64,000 nt of DNA from Ceratodon purpureus (lineage: Eukaryota; Streptophyta; Bryopsida; Pseudoditrichales; Ditrichaceae), in assembly GCA_014871385.1 (NCBI GenBank), contig CM026430.1, forward strand, positions 3,823,040-3,887,039, in the 5' to 3' direction. Below are positions 17,542 through 30,988 of this stretch, piece by piece (within the stretch, counting starts at the first letter, position 1; every line of letters begins with the position of its first letter). The position numbers and the translations under genes were made by a program. The notes under the pieces are model-generated. The model saw nothing but the letters and a program-made list of their open reading frames with translations, had not been told where the DNA came from and ran no database searches.

Positions 17542-19252
17542 AAAATGTCACTTAGATGAGAATTAAAAAGCTTAACAGAATTAAATCATACAATTTTTAA
17601 TTGTTCAAACATTTAGGGATAAATGAGCATCTTATAATGTACATGATTAATTTTATTTTTTAAATCTTATATTTCAATATCATATTATTTAAATATCTTA
17701 ATATTTTAGTATTTTAATATTTTAATATCTTAATTTTATGATTTAAAATTTTTAAGTTTTAAAATATTTTAATATCTTAGTCTTTCAATATATTAACATC
17801 TAAAATTTTAATATTTTAATATCTTTATTCTTAATATTTTAACATTTTAATCATATGATATTTTAGTAATTTAATATCTTAGTATCTTAAATATTAAGAT
17901 ATTATAGTATCAATTTGTCTAATTATAATATATTCAACATGATTGTATTTTTAGTTATTTTATTACAAATTTTGAAATTTATATAATATATCCTCAATAC
18001 ATTAAAATTAAAGTATCATAATATTATTCAAGGTCAGAAAATGGAAATACTTAGATATTAGAGTAAAAATAAGTTTTGTTTTTAGAAAAGAAAATTAATT
18101 AATAGATTATGAAATAAGATGGATTCTTTTTTCTTTTACACTTGGACTTCCGCATGAAGCCCCTGGTCCAGGCCGTCCAAGGTGTTTGCCATGTTGTCTT
18201 CAGCAATGATTTCAAAATGGCAACTCTTCACACCTTTGGGAGTGGGCCAGAGACACTGCATGTAGGACCCACAATCGCACCCCGCTCCAAGCGTAAACAG
18301 GGTTCATCAACGAAGGAAGATGAAGCTGATCATAAGAAGTTGGCAGCTGTGGAGCCACCGGTTTAAAGTTTCAGTTGTATCATCAAGGTGATTGCGTTAA
18401 AGATTTCTAGGCAATGGGTCGATGTACTCCGTTCAGTTCTTGACGCCTGAAGTCTAGCTCCGAAATTTACGCTGGATAAAATTTCGGAGCTAGACTTCAG
18501 GCGTCAAGAACTGAACGGAGTACATCGACCCATTGCCCAGAAATCTTTAACGCAATCACCTTGATGATACAACTGAAACTTTAAACCGGTGGCTCCACAG
18601 CTGCCAACTTCTTATAATCAGCTTCACACCCTCTCGCTTTTAGGATTTCAAAGTGTAAAAGAAAAAAGAATCCATCTTATTTCATAATCTATTAATTAAT
18701 TTTCTTTTCTAAAAACAAAACTTATTTTTACTCTAATATCTAAGTATTTCCATTTTCTGACCTTGAATAATATTATGATACTTTAATTTTAATGTATTGA
18801 GGATATATTATATAAATTTCAAAATTTGTAATAAAATAACTAAAAATACAATCATGTTGAATATATTATAATTAGACAAATTGATACTATAATATCTTAA
18901 TATTTAAGATACTAAGATATTAAATTACTAAAATATCATATGATTAAAATGTTAAAATATTAAGAATAAAGATATTAAAATATTAAAATTTTAGATGTTA
19001 ATATATTGAAAGACTAAGATATTAAAATATTTTAAAACTTAAAAATTTTAAATCATAAAATTAAGATATTAAAATATTAAAATACTAAAATATTAAGATA
19101 TTTAAATAATATGATATTGAAATATAAGATTTAAAAAATAAAATTAATCATGTACATTATAAGATGCTCATTTATCCCTAAATGTTTGAACAATTAAAAA
19201 TTGTATGATTTAATTCTGTTAAGCTTTTTAATTCTCATCTAAGTGACATTTT
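17542..19252. mobile_element. Long near-perfect palindrome (foldback-type element) with a 10-base loop
   Basis: The left arm (17542-18468) and right arm (18479-19252) are reverse complements, separated only by a 10-base loop at 18469-18478. Both outer ends carry AAAATGTCACTTAG. I see only scattered single differences along the arms, so the palindrome is young. The left arm carries about 170 extra bases (roughly 18142-18318) absent from the right arm, which has a short unrelated stretch in its place. That extra piece is GC-richer and contributes most of an open frame of 74 codons that I do not recognise, so it may be captured gene sequence. No transposase is present and no clear target-site duplication was found. 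An assembly artefact is possible for so perfect a palindrome. Confidence 0.75.
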
Positions 19253-20742
19253 TTTGAATGTTATATAATAGTGAAGAATCTATTAAAGTTCATTAACGAC
19301 TTCTTAAATAGTGATTTCTAGAATTTTTGTGTCTCTCTAAAGTTGACAATATCAATATTGTATAGTCTTTTGAAAATCTTTTAACTACATATAGCTAAAA
19401 TATAAATTCAAATATTGGGATGATCTTTATAATATTCTAGCCAAATCAGTGAAATTCATTTCAACAAACCTTGTTTTTAGCCCAATTTAAATTTTTGCAA
19501 AATTTCCAAATTAGAGTGATTTTTAGGAGGTATAATTTGAAAAGTTTTACTGTGGATTTTTTTTAATTTTTTAATTTTTTTTATGGTTTTGGTTTTTTTC
19601 ATCAAATTTTTGAATCAAATCGTATCTTTTTTTAGCACATTTACTAATATAAGGTTCTAGATTGTAATATACATCTACAGTAAATATTTCATGATTTTTT
19701 AATATAACTTATATTTGATAAGAAAAAAATCACCACAAAGTATGGGACAATGTGGAGTTGCCGTAGATCATATTTGTACACAATAGTAAGTTTGTTCTTA
19801 AATAATTCTAAAAATAAAAAAAATAAAAAAAATAAAATTATGAAGACATAGAAACGAAAATAGAGTAAATTAGTTTTTGCAATCTTTTGTTATTTGTAAG
19901 CCATTTTAGGTCATTTTTATTTATTTTTTGCTAAAAAAATAATAATTTGAGAAATTCATTTTCTAAGAGACAAATCTTAATTTAAAAATAAAATTTAAAA
20001 AATATTCATTTGTTGAAGACCAAACTTGCTATGGTGTTACAGTATAATTTTTCACAACATGCATGACTCCTGTGTACAAGAATTCTTGTCAGTGACCTTA
20101 ACTCTGCGAAGTGGGTGGAATTATTCTGGGCCTTGGTAAGAGAGGGTTAACCTTTTGTGCTAAGAGCAGTTCTGAAGTGACCATACTTTTGGGTGATTTT
20201 TTCTAAAAATCCTATTATAGTATTCAACAATGTAGTTAAATAGTATAATAGTATCATCAAGTGTAATAGTTATTCGGTGCATATATAGAAATATATTCTA
20301 ATTAAATGTGGTCAGTGGTCCAAGTATAAATAACAACTGATTTCTGGTGGCACCTAGACTTCAATAAACATCTTCGGGAATTGTGGTCTTGTGTAAGCGT
20401 ACAATCCTTTTCCTGCAAAGCGATCCAGTACATGAAAATCGCTGCATTGAGTTTGGAAAAACATTTTCAAAAGTTGACCATGTGGTAAATATTGCCCTAC
20501 TGATAAGCCCTACACAAAAATTGTTATCAGTACATAACTAAATGGTAAAATCTCCATTCCAAATTTGTTCGAATCATGACAGTTCCAGCAGTAACAGTAC
20601 ATAAAATCAGATTTTACTCCAATAATAACAGGAAATATAACAGTTCAAATTCGAATGGATGAGGTTGTTGAGGAATTTAGAAGGCAAAAAGTGTTAGTAT
20701 AATATTTTTAGGTGCTGAATCTAATTCTTGATCTATAATTAA
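19253..20742. repeat. AT-rich spacer containing a dispersed repeat (copy 1, about 19866-20037)
   Basis: From about 19866 to 20037 the sequence, ending GCTATGGTGTTACAGTA, is similar in inverted orientation to about 53787-53945 (TACTGTAACACCATAGTAG onward). It shares words such as TTTTGTTATTT and GGTCATTTT in the same order. It is a diverged interspersed repeat of unknown class. The rest of this stretch is AT-rich and holds nothing I can name. Confidence 0.45.
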
Positions 20743-21594
20743 CCCCTAAGGGACAATCTGCCACATTTGGGCTTTTCTGGAATTTGGGTATGTACCTATG
20801 AATGCAATTTATATCATGATTTTCTGGAATTTTTATTGTAGGTGGGCCGTTCGGAGATCTTCGTGTGGGTATTTTTATTTTTCAATTCCGACATCAGGAT
20901 CAAAAGTTATGAAGGTTTAAGTGTCAAACGCTGCTCGTTGGGCAGCTGCTGAATTTTTCTAAGCCACTGTGAATGCAGCAAATTCTGCCCAAAACTGCCC
21001 AAAACTGCCCAAAACTGCCCAAAGACGAAACTTTGAAATTCCACCAAAAATTGAGATTTTGATATTTTTCAAAAATAAAAATTTCTATGTATAGAGAGGG
21101 CCGTAGAGCATGTTTCCACCGTTCGGATTTTTAATCCAATTTTTTTTCATATGCTATTTGTATTGTCCAAAAACGGCCTTTGTTTGTGAATTTCAGTATA
21201 CCCCCTAGCGGAAAATGATTTTTTTGGCAACTTTCCACAACTTTTTTTGAATATAATTTTCTTAATACAATTAGCTAACTCAGTCTTCTTTGACGTGCAT
21301 CAAAACCCCCAAAATCCATAATGCAAAAAAATGGTTTTTTGGGCCTTCAAAACTCTGCTGTCCCCTTTTTTCGCAGGGAAAAAAAACTTGTTTTTCTACT
21401 TTGAACGTTACGATCTTACAATTGGTGAAGAATGAGTGTGTGAGATTTGGTGGACATGTAGACGTAGAAGTTAGCTTCAAGATCATTTGGTTAGATGTAC
21501 AAAAAAAAACCCCAAGTTTGCAAAATCCACCTTGCTTTGAAGAGGGGCTGTTTTGAGGCAGTTTTGATGAAAAATACCCTCAGGACTTTAGGGG
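20743..21594. mobile_element. 852-bp non-autonomous DNA transposon with TTAA target duplication (copy 1)
   Basis: The element begins CCCCTAAGG and ends CTTTAGGGG. It is flanked exactly by TTAA at 20739-20742 and at 21595-21598. A second copy in inverted orientation lies at 60174-61019 with the same structure. Terminal CCC with a TTAA duplication is the hallmark of the piggyBac superfamily, so this is a candidate piggyBac-like MITE. It also holds a short tandem of AAACTGCCC near 20990-21020. Short frames (for example 21290-21556) have no transposase motif. The superfamily is inferred from ends and target site only. Confidence 0.72.
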
Positions 21595-21864
21595 TTAAAT
21601 ATCAGGCACCAAGTTGCTAAACCTTTTAGTAAATTACAATATTAAAAAAATAATCATTTTTTTGGAAAAAGAAATTTCATTTGGAGTATGAAAAAATAAC
21701 CTAAATTAATTTCATTTTATTTTAAAACATAACATCGAAAGGGAAGAGTTGTCTTGTACCAATGTCAAGTTGTCTAGTAGGCATTGGCTTATTGACAAGA
21801 CAAACAGACACTTTATTTACACCAGTCTTATGTACAATTGCGATTAAATGAGCTATAATCTCCA

Positions 21865-24800
21865 TTACCTTCCTCTAACCTCGCTCACAGTAACCATTCC
21901 ATTTGATGAGATGCCCTCAACAGTAGCTTCGCTTGCTCTGTGTGATCTACTTTCACTAGTTCTCGACGATCTCCGGCCTTCATCCCTTCGAATGGATTTC
22001 CAAAATGGGCCTTCTTCTGAAACTTCAGTCACTCTGAAAACAGCACTGTTTCCAAGAGCAAGCAATCTTGCTGAGTCCAGCTGATGGTGTAGGTCTTCCG
22101 CTCCTTGGTCCACCACTAGCTCCAAGTCTGCGTCACCTTGCAACATGGAAACTACACGTGCTATGGAGGGCCTTCTTTCTCCAGTGTGTTGTACGCAAAG
22201 AAGAGCTGTGTTGATCAGCCGTTGCACTTGCGGCTTCTCGTCATCTTGTAATACGAGTGTCGGATCAACCAAGTTCAGCAGCCTGCCCTGCTCGTGTAGT
22301 TTCCAAGCCTGGAAATTCACAAACACTTTTAAACAAACAGGTACTTGCTCATTTCATGCAAATCATCATATAATACATGTAATTAGACTTGTTGGACTTT
22401 ACAACAAATTATTCCATTGAACAAGCTATAATGCAACAATTAAGATATATACGTAATACCCTGAGCTTCAAAGTCATCTGCAGAAGTTCAGATGGACATA
22501 GAAGAGTCGAGTATTTGAGAAACAGTTGTGGCATACCCATTTGACAAGATAGACCATATCTGGTCGCAGCCTCTCATCCATGTTTCTTCGGCCGCATACT
22601 ACCTCCAGGCATAGAACTCCAAAGCTGAAGACATCTACTTTATCGTTCATTTGACCAAGCAACGCATATTCAGGTGCCAAATATCCTCTGCGCACATGCA
22701 GAATTCAAAATTTAAATTTGGGTCATGGTTCCAAACTTCTAAGATCTGACCAATCTTATATTTCACCCAAAAATGCCAATATGTAAAAGAATCCCCATCT
22801 ACTGATTTTTTAAATAGAAAAAAAGAATTCAAGCTCTTTCGGTTTCAATATTGAATAGTTTTATGAGCTTACTTAAAGATGAGTCACAGATGTAAAGCAT
22901 CAGCAGAGTCAAGTGTGTAGTCATGAAGGATGAGAGAACGAACTCTGATTGCATTGAATGTTTTCCTGAAAGAGAGATAAGGAATGTAATGAGCTTACTT
23001 GGTCCCAGCAACATGCTTAGTCGTAATGTGAGTTTGTTCATCTGAAAAGAGTAAGGCCAAGCCAAAATCTGCTATTTTGGCCTCATAATTCCTATCAAGT
23101 AATATGTTCTTGGCTTTGATATCTCGATGCATAATTCTTGGTTGAGCCAAATCATGTAGGTAGTGCAAGCCCCGAGCTACTCCCAAGCAGATCCTCAGTC
23201 GAACGGGCCAGCTTAACAATACCTTTCTCGGACCCGCTGCGAAAGAAACCAATGAGCAGTTCCACACAAAATTTCAGGAGATAATTCACAGATAAATTTC
23301 TGGCTTGAACATGTGTGCCAGAAAGAAATTGGTTTGTAAAGGAGGATATTGCATCCAAATGTCAGAAATATTGCTGCTACGACTGTGAAGCGTGTGTTGA
23401 TTATATTTCAAGAGATTGTACACAAAGGAATGACCCACTTACCAAGCAGAATTTGATCAACGTCAAAGTTGTCCACGTACTCGTAAACCAGGAGCCTTTG
23501 GGTTTCATGAAGGCAACACCCTTTCAGATTCACAAGGTTTCGGTGCCTCATTCCAGTGATCAGGACGACCTCATTCAAAAACTCATCTATACCTTGTGTC
23601 GACATAGCGAATAACCGCTTCACAGCCAGTAATTTACCATTTGGCAACGTACCCTGGCAGCAATTTGAAAAATGATGAAATTGTACTTTCAACGTATTTC
23701 CTTGACATTATAAGAATGGTTGGATATCACCCAGGTCAGTGAGCGAGCGCTCAGAAGGTAATTGAATACTTGCATAGTACCACGTAATGAAACCAGGTTG
23801 GAAAACTAAGTAATATATCAAGAGATTCAGGTTGATGTGTAATACTTTACAAGGCTTCGAATTCTGCAGGATTAGTTTTTGAAATCCTGATTCTAGAATC
23901 TGAGTTGCTAATATTTTCAGCTCATGTGTACGAAGTCCAGGTGCAGTATATATACCTTGTACACTGCGCCATAGCCTCCCTCACCCAACTTTACATCAGG
24001 ATGAAAATCTCTTGTGGCAATACGAAGCTCGTTGTACGTGTATATAGTGGGTTTCACATCGAACTCTTCAAACTCTGCAAATAAAGACGATTGGGCATCT
24101 CTTCAAAGAATCAATATTGATCAATGCCTGTTCACTCACAGTTCTGAAGAACTTATAAAAAACACCCTTAAATCGACTGCGCATGATATCAATCAAGTCA
24201 GAATGGAGACTTACTTTGTTGAGCCTGAAGCATGAGATATTGTTTGTATCTGCGGTTTCTATGGAATATAATTGCAAACCCAATCGCCAGTAGCACTAGT
24301 ACTGATAATCCACTTGAAACCGTGGAGATGATGATGATCTTGCGGGTCTTCTCCTTGAGAGCACCTGAATCAAGGAATATGGATAAGTGATTGAGAACTT
24401 AATCTGAGACAATATCTCTAGTTCATTTCGATTTGCTAGGTGTGGAATTTAGAAGAATGTTTACCGTATTTTCAAATAAGAACACTACTTAATTTATAGC
24501 TTGTGACAAAGAGAAAGATCGAAAAGGAATTTAGTGAAATCTTGAACGCATTCTTACTTCCCGAGTTGAAACAAATTTGTTCACAAAAACATCTCGTTCC
24601 GTCATTAGAAGTTCCGTTGCAATAGGGATTATCTTGTAGTCTGTACAAGGCAATATCGCACATTGGTGAATGTTAAATGGGAGTGTCGTCGATAACTGTG
24701 CACCGTAAGTTAAAATGGCGTAGTTTCTATGTTGATTCACTTCATTATAATGCTTACGAAAACCAAATTCAATCAAAGTATTTTACGTTGCCTTCCGATG

Positions 24801-27800
24801 AAAAAATAAAAGCTTTTCCTCAACATGAAGTAATCTTTTTGCTGTCCTACTAGGCAACAGTCATCTAAAATGGATTTAAATGGTCTTCAACAGCTGCACC
24901 ATTGTGCTCACCTGATAACTGTTTTGATGTCTTCAATGCTCCGCACATCGTAATTGACATGAGTGATATTGTTCTTACTCAACGAGAGAAGTCGAAGTGA
25001 TCCTGACGAGTTTGTAGAATTCATTTGAAATAAGCCACTCTTATAAAGATGAATAATGTCAAGTGTCCCAGTGATGAAATTGTTATCTAAATACCTGCAA
25101 TGTTCTGACACAGTGACTTAGATTGACAAGAAAACTCTACATAGTGACGCTGAAGTCATTTGAGGCAAATAATGCCACTGGAACTGCGATTCGTTCTTAA
25201 TAATTCAGCTGAATCCACATATGAAACATCATAGACCCGAATACAATAAGTAGTGTTACATAGATTGGCAAACCTAGAAAATCGCAAAACCACTACACGG
25301 TGTAATCAATCCAGTTATCCTGCTTGAATTGCTGTTCCGAGAAGAGTAGATTGTGAAACTTACAGTTCTTGAAGAGATCCAAGTTCGGAGATGTTCCAAA
25401 CTGTGAGATCCCTTGTCAATTGATTGCCAGACAAGTCTAATACAGAAAGCGATGTGGAGACGCTGGCCTTGTATATAGTGGCTAACTCAAACGATCCTGT
25501 AAATTCATTTCTACTCAAATTCCTGGAATAAGGGCAAAGTTCATAGGACTGTTAATCGTCTAGGTCGACAGAGCTGCAAATGGCGAGTGAAAAGAGTGAG
25601 AGTTTCACTTAGAGCCTATTGCAATTTGCATGAACAGGTGTGTAGAGGTCCAGGTGGGGTATCCTAGCACTATTCAAAATACAGAATTTTAAAAATCAGA
25701 ATGCTGTGCATTTGCACCATTTGATTTCATCTGCCATAATTTCACACCTCTGCTTTTCAGGTTAGAAAGGAACTGATGTGAATTTCAAAATATTCCTCTA
25801 AATGTTCAGTTCAGAGGTCATCTTTGAATAAATGAAGTCAACTACTTCACATCGAGTAGAAAGATAGAGCAAGTGGAATCATCATTTTTGGACTCATCTT
25901 CAATGAGTTATTGAGTTTTTAAATAGTTCAAAAACTGCCTTGTGTCTTTTTAATACAATATTGTTGAACATTAAAACTTACACAGTTTGTGCAATAAAAT
26001 TTAAGCACTTACACAGTTTGTAACGATGGTAGGTTTGTAAGGTCTGGTAGTGACCCCATGAACTTGTTACTTGACACATCCCTGTTAATACCAACAGATT
26101 GCCTCAATAATTAAAATAAAAGTTTCAAGGTGGTCTGACTATGACCCTTACAAAGAATTCAGATATCCTCAGCAACACCCGAAATCAAAACTAGTTGCTA
26201 GTGACCTTAGGCCCAACACTCAACTTATCTGCATTCTGTAAGTAAGAAACTACAACTGAACAGCTCGTTACAATCTTGAAGGTGCTTGCACGAGATAGGC
26301 ATTATGATGCAAACAAAATTATTGCTCTAAGACACAATTGTCTTACAAGTGTAGAATGACAAGCAAAGACCACAAGCCAAACAGTTTAATGCCACTCACA
26401 GAATCTGCAGGTTCTTGATCATTGTAAGTTCCGGCAGATATCCAGTGAACCTATTGTTTGAAAGATCCCTACGTACAATGGGCCAAAACCAAAACTCAGA
26501 AGGTCCCTCAAATTGGCTAACTGAACGTATTTCTGCTTTTTAAATGTTCCGTGTTAAAAAGAGGAACATTCAGTACTTACAAACCTTAATATGACGGGAT
26601 CAGGAACCAGAAATTTAGTGCGTTTCAGAGTTTTCAGACACTTACAGATGGTCCAGCTGCGTCATGTTCTCGAAGGCAAGACTGGGTATACCTCCCTCAA
26701 AGTCGTTTCTGCCAAGGTTTAGTGTCTGGAGGCCATGCATGGCGCTGATTTGAAAGATTGGAAAGAAACCATTGAGCCTGTTGCCACTCAAATCCCTGCG
26801 GCAAAAACAGACGAACATCAGATTCAAACTGCGATACACTTCGACTGAAAATAGATTATTTGGCTGCTGGTCCTCGAGATAGAAACATGCTTTTGACAAG
26901 AAACTTACAGGATTACGGGATACAAAAGATTATTGAATTCGTCCGGGATGTTTCCTTCGAAAGCATTGTCATGAAGATCCCTGTGCAAGCAATCAACATT
27001 TAGACTATGTGCTTTGTCAAGATCTTCTTCTATTATCCTCCTGAATGAAGTGAAACGAGCATGTAATTGGACCAACGATGCATTATCTGAGGCAGAGTCA
27101 AGCCTCACAAAATGTATGCTTCAGTACTCTGAAGTGTCCCAGGAATAGGTCCAGTAAGGTTTGGATTTCCAGTCAACACTCTGCAGGACAAGATCCACCC
27201 ACAACTTATATCGTTATTAGGGTGGGATGCAGCAAATATAGGTGAAGTGAACAAGATGGTTGTTGGTTAAACTTCAGGGCATAGTGTTAGGAGTTTAAGG
27301 TTCAGGACTTGTTCGGCTTTAAAGATTGGCTAAGTTATAGCAATCCTTACACACCAGCTCAGATGCTTTCTTAATGACAAGCAAAGATGACAGGCAGTTT
27401 AGTGAGGGGACTTACAACGTGGTCAGTGTTGAGATGTTTCCGATTTCCGGTGGCAAGCTACCTGTAATTGATGCACTTTGGAGGGTCCTATCGCCCAATC
27501 AACTATGATGATCAGTACACCTTAAAGAATTGTAGGATACAGACACCAACATGTGACTACAACTTTGTTCTTATTAGGTCTCCTACTTCAGAACAAGCTA
27601 GAGCATAGCCACAGCCGACCAGAACATAGGTGCGTAAGAGAGGGGAGATGCAAGCAGGAAGCAGACTTTGGGAGTGACAAATACTTACAAGGCGACGATG
27701 AACGATGAGCACTCCCAGATAGACGTAGTTACATTTAGTTGACACTTTATGCGAGTTATGCACTGAACTCCCCGCCAATTTGGGATTCCGATACCGTCTT

Positions 27801-28385
27801 CTTGCTCACATGGGTATTTCTGTGCAGAGTTCCAGCCTGCCAAGTTACTCTCTGGATTGGGAGTGCTTGTATTCCATGCTCCCAGGATGGCTTGCATGGC
27901 ATCCACTGCCAATTCGCACACCAACATAATCAGATGCCAAAGCCTTTGTTTCAAATAATTTTTGATGGCGTGCAACCAACAAGGTCAGGTCCACTCAAAC
28001 CTTCTTAAACCAATATAAGTACTCAGAATATAAACAGAACATTGGCCTGAAGTAGTAACCAGTACCTCAGTTGATTAGGAACTCATGCTCATGAGGCAGA
28101 CAGTCCGACTCGGTAAGATTTATGAATTGAGAGGACACTGGTGACAGATTAATTTTCAATTTTCTTCCTAAGTTCTAAACCATACAAGGCTGTGACAGAT
28201 CATTCCAAGGATAGACTTGAATTTGGTTTCAACTTACACTGGGTTGTATCGTAATTTTGCCTGATATAGGACGTCGAGTCGGTACCGAGAGGTTGAACAG
28301 AAAGAAGCAGAGCAACGAAGAGGAATCGCTCAAGCGACCTGCACAGCTTCTTTTCACACATGATTACCCCCATAACCCCTGGCAT
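21865..28385 (-). CDS. Leucine-rich-repeat receptor-like kinase, LRR-VIII-like (multi-exon)
   Basis: The start at 28385 gives a short basic N-terminus and signal helix ([16 protein letters not shown]). Exon 2 (27689-27905) holds an LRR cap region ([18 protein letters not shown], then WRGVQC). Small exons between about 27490 and 24905, many ending at the same point of the repeat, encode LRRs such as [29 protein letters not shown] and [20 protein letters not shown]. After a cysteine-rich spacer (near 24640-24560) comes one membrane helix ([20 protein letters not shown], near 24330-24260). The kinase follows: [72 protein letters not shown]. It is an RD kinase with its catalytic residues present. 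The tail is rich in Ser and Arg; stop at 21865. I see no malectin domain. Exon borders among the LRRs are approximate. The ligand is unknown. Confidence 0.9.
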
Positions 28386-30988
28386 CGTGATTCAGATAGT
28401 AAGATCCAAAGAAAGATGACAACGATAAAAAACAAAGTAGTCTGATCTAGATATATAGCTCAGTTCATGCTGCTACCTTGATGCTTTGTGCTGCCAGGGA
28501 ATGTTACCGGAGAACCAGATTACCATTAATGTCAACTGGCAAATGAGCCAAAATAGACCCTTATTCACAGGGTAATTCACCATATTCACAGGGTACCAAA
28601 GTATGCACACTCATCATCTTGAGTTTAAATATGCAAATATATTGGGTATGAATACCGACTACCAATTGAGAACGCTGCCTCCCTAAGTTTCAGCACGAAA
28701 AGGACTTTAAAACGTAGAATCTTGACCAAAAACTGGACATTCTCGGCACGTGCTCCAAATCTATAATAAAGAATTGTGAGAATGCCTCTGGTAGAACGCT
28801 TTAGAGTTCGAACGCTTTGCAGAACTTTGGGTGGGCTCTTGTAGAACATCCCAAGTTGCAGGACATTGTTCCCATGTCGTGCGGGAGGAGTTCCCTAGAC
28901 TAAAGTTGGGTTGTAGAACCCAAATTTGGCACAAAAAAATCTTAAAAAAGAATGTAGACCTTCAAAGTGTGACTTCAGGGTTCTACAGTTTCTACATGAG
29001 CAGTGTTCTACATTCTAAAAAAGAGTCCTCCTAAGAGTTCGACGAGTATACATTAGCGTGGTTCTGTCTTGCCTTTGGTCAGGCCTCTCGTGGCTGGCCC
29101 GGCGTTGTATTGTGTTAACCTTTCAATGGAATTACGTTTCATTTGTTTCAAAAGTATACATTAGCGTGCTCCCTGGTTTCCTTCCTAAGCTGGAATTTCT
29201 CTCTTCTTTTTTTTATGTGAAAATGCTGTACCAATGAGCGTATCCTATGACTATGCCCCTCCCCGTTTTACACAATATACCTTCATATTCCTGGGATTAG
29301 AACATATGCTTGAATGGGCAGAGGAAAGCACCGTCTGCTGGATAAACCTGAAATTCCAATCAAGAGTACACACCGGGATTCTTCACAGTTGACTGTTCAA
29401 CACAGATCTTCGTAAGTTGATGATTCTCATGTGCAGATGTGTGCGGTCCGCTGGAATCTGTCCGGCAAATGGCACATGATGGGCCTTCCTTAAAAATAGT
29501 TACACACCTTACATCATGACTACAGGTTTCCAAAAGCTGAACACTGATTAGTTCCAGGATCCATTTCAGGTGCATTCAGGTGTGCTCTGTTCCCAAATGG
29601 AGGGAACTCTTAATGATCGTTCATGGTTTCCACAAGAGCCACTATGTCAAATTCAACAAAATTTAAACCACAAAGTACCCCAGTGTACGTGTTGCTTGCT
29701 GATATGGAATTCGATCCTGCAGGGACCAGGACAATATTTACTTGACTAATTAGTCGATCGATTAATCAAGCACCCTCATGGAGTATGCACAGCACAAGTC
29801 CCTACATATCATGATCATATTTCATGATATGAAATGGGGCACCGACTTAAACTGAGTTGAGCGCGACGTAAAGCTGTACACTCTGGTGGATCACCACCTG
29901 TCGACAAGTTCTAGCTGTGGTGTTCAGGTCGATCACACTCACGCTGCGACCAGAACCAAAGTACCTGACAGGAAGGTCGTTGGTTTATTTCTATCTAGTC
30001 ACCATGTAGTTCCATTCACACTTCGATGTAGAAACTAGCTTCTGTTCTACGCAATTGATGCGGAGCACCTGGCATCACTCATGCTTTTCGTCTTTGTAAA
30101 CATGTACATTTTTGGATTTTCGACTAAGTTTGCCCAGTCCTATTCCACTAGGATATATCTAGAAAATTCTGAAATATGTCATTTATCCACCTTGTACACA
30201 AGAGTAGTGACCTTCCGCTTTAGCATTCTTCTTGAGCCAAAGTACTTAATCTGCAAGTGAAACGTGCTCTTCCAAGAATATCATAGTGCCCCTGCTTTCT
30301 ACTGATGATTCTGCAGGTTACTCACTAGTTCTCTTATACTTCTTCAAGCCGCAATTGTTGCCCTCAATTCTTCACTTTCGCAATTGTTGATCGTACTATT
30401 AGACATAGCAATCGCTGCAACAAGTTCCATAGATTGTGGCTGAACCGTAGCTGAAAGATGAGCCAGGTGGAGGGACAGCAAGGATGTTGATAAGGATGTT
30501 GATTTAGTACGAAAGAGACATGCCATGCAGTCTCTCAGATGGGTCAGAGGGTCACTAGAGGGACGCGACTACTCTGCATAGCAAGAAATGGACATGTATG
30601 GACCATATTTCATGCTTCTCTTTGAAGCAATGCATCTCTCCTTCCTCTTCCTTCTCCTGGCTTTATCCCTTCTAGCTGTTGCGTATGTGCATATATGTGT
30701 GTGTTTCTTGTTTCCCTCCCGTAGGTTCATCTCTTCTTGTTGCTGTGTATGTGGCTTGGTGATTGTATGTGGCTTGGCTCTTCATCTCTTAGTTATTGTA
30801 GTGATTAACTGATCTTTGTGAGTTCTATATTGGTGCATGTTGATGACTAGTGTAGTATTTTGCCTAGTGCTGAATTTTGCTTAGTGCTGTATCATGTCTA
30901 AATCATGCTCATGAATATTGCTCACGATGCTCACGATTGATTGCAGAGGAACACCCGTACATCGTCAAGCTTTGCAAGGGGTGGTAGC
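28386..30988. other. Spacer between the receptor kinase and F-box genes
   Basis: It should contain the promoter of the minus-strand receptor kinase and the 5' part of the plus-strand F-box gene (a splice acceptor, TTGATTGCAG, ends at 30946). A small retroposon fragment lies at 29061-29152. No other gene is supported. Confidence 0.45.
29061..29152 (+). mobile_element. 5'-truncated LINE-type retroposon fragment
   Basis: The 92-base insert is flanked by a perfect 16-bp direct repeat, AGTATACATTAGCGTG, at 29045-29060 and 29153-29168. It ends TTTGTTTCAAAA and contains GTTGTATTGTGTTAACC, like the 3' ends of plant LINEs. Length and structure fit target-primed reverse transcription that stopped early. 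Confidence 0.65.

Noticed and set aside
18142-18366. 74-codon frame in the palindrome as a host gene
   Set aside because: It lies in one arm of a foldback element, has no splice context or known domain, and is better treated as captured sequence.
21290-21556. Frame inside the TTAA element as a transposase fragment
   Set aside because: No catalytic motif is present, and the corresponding region of the second copy does not keep the same frame.
23152-23692. Alternative frames around the receptor-kinase exons as separate genes
   Set aside because: They are shadows of, or intron read-through from, the minus-strand kinase exons.
28540-29040. Repeated TTCACAGGGTA and TAGAACCC words as a structured element
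   Set aside because: Only two or three short loose repeats; no boundaries or folding are evident by eye.
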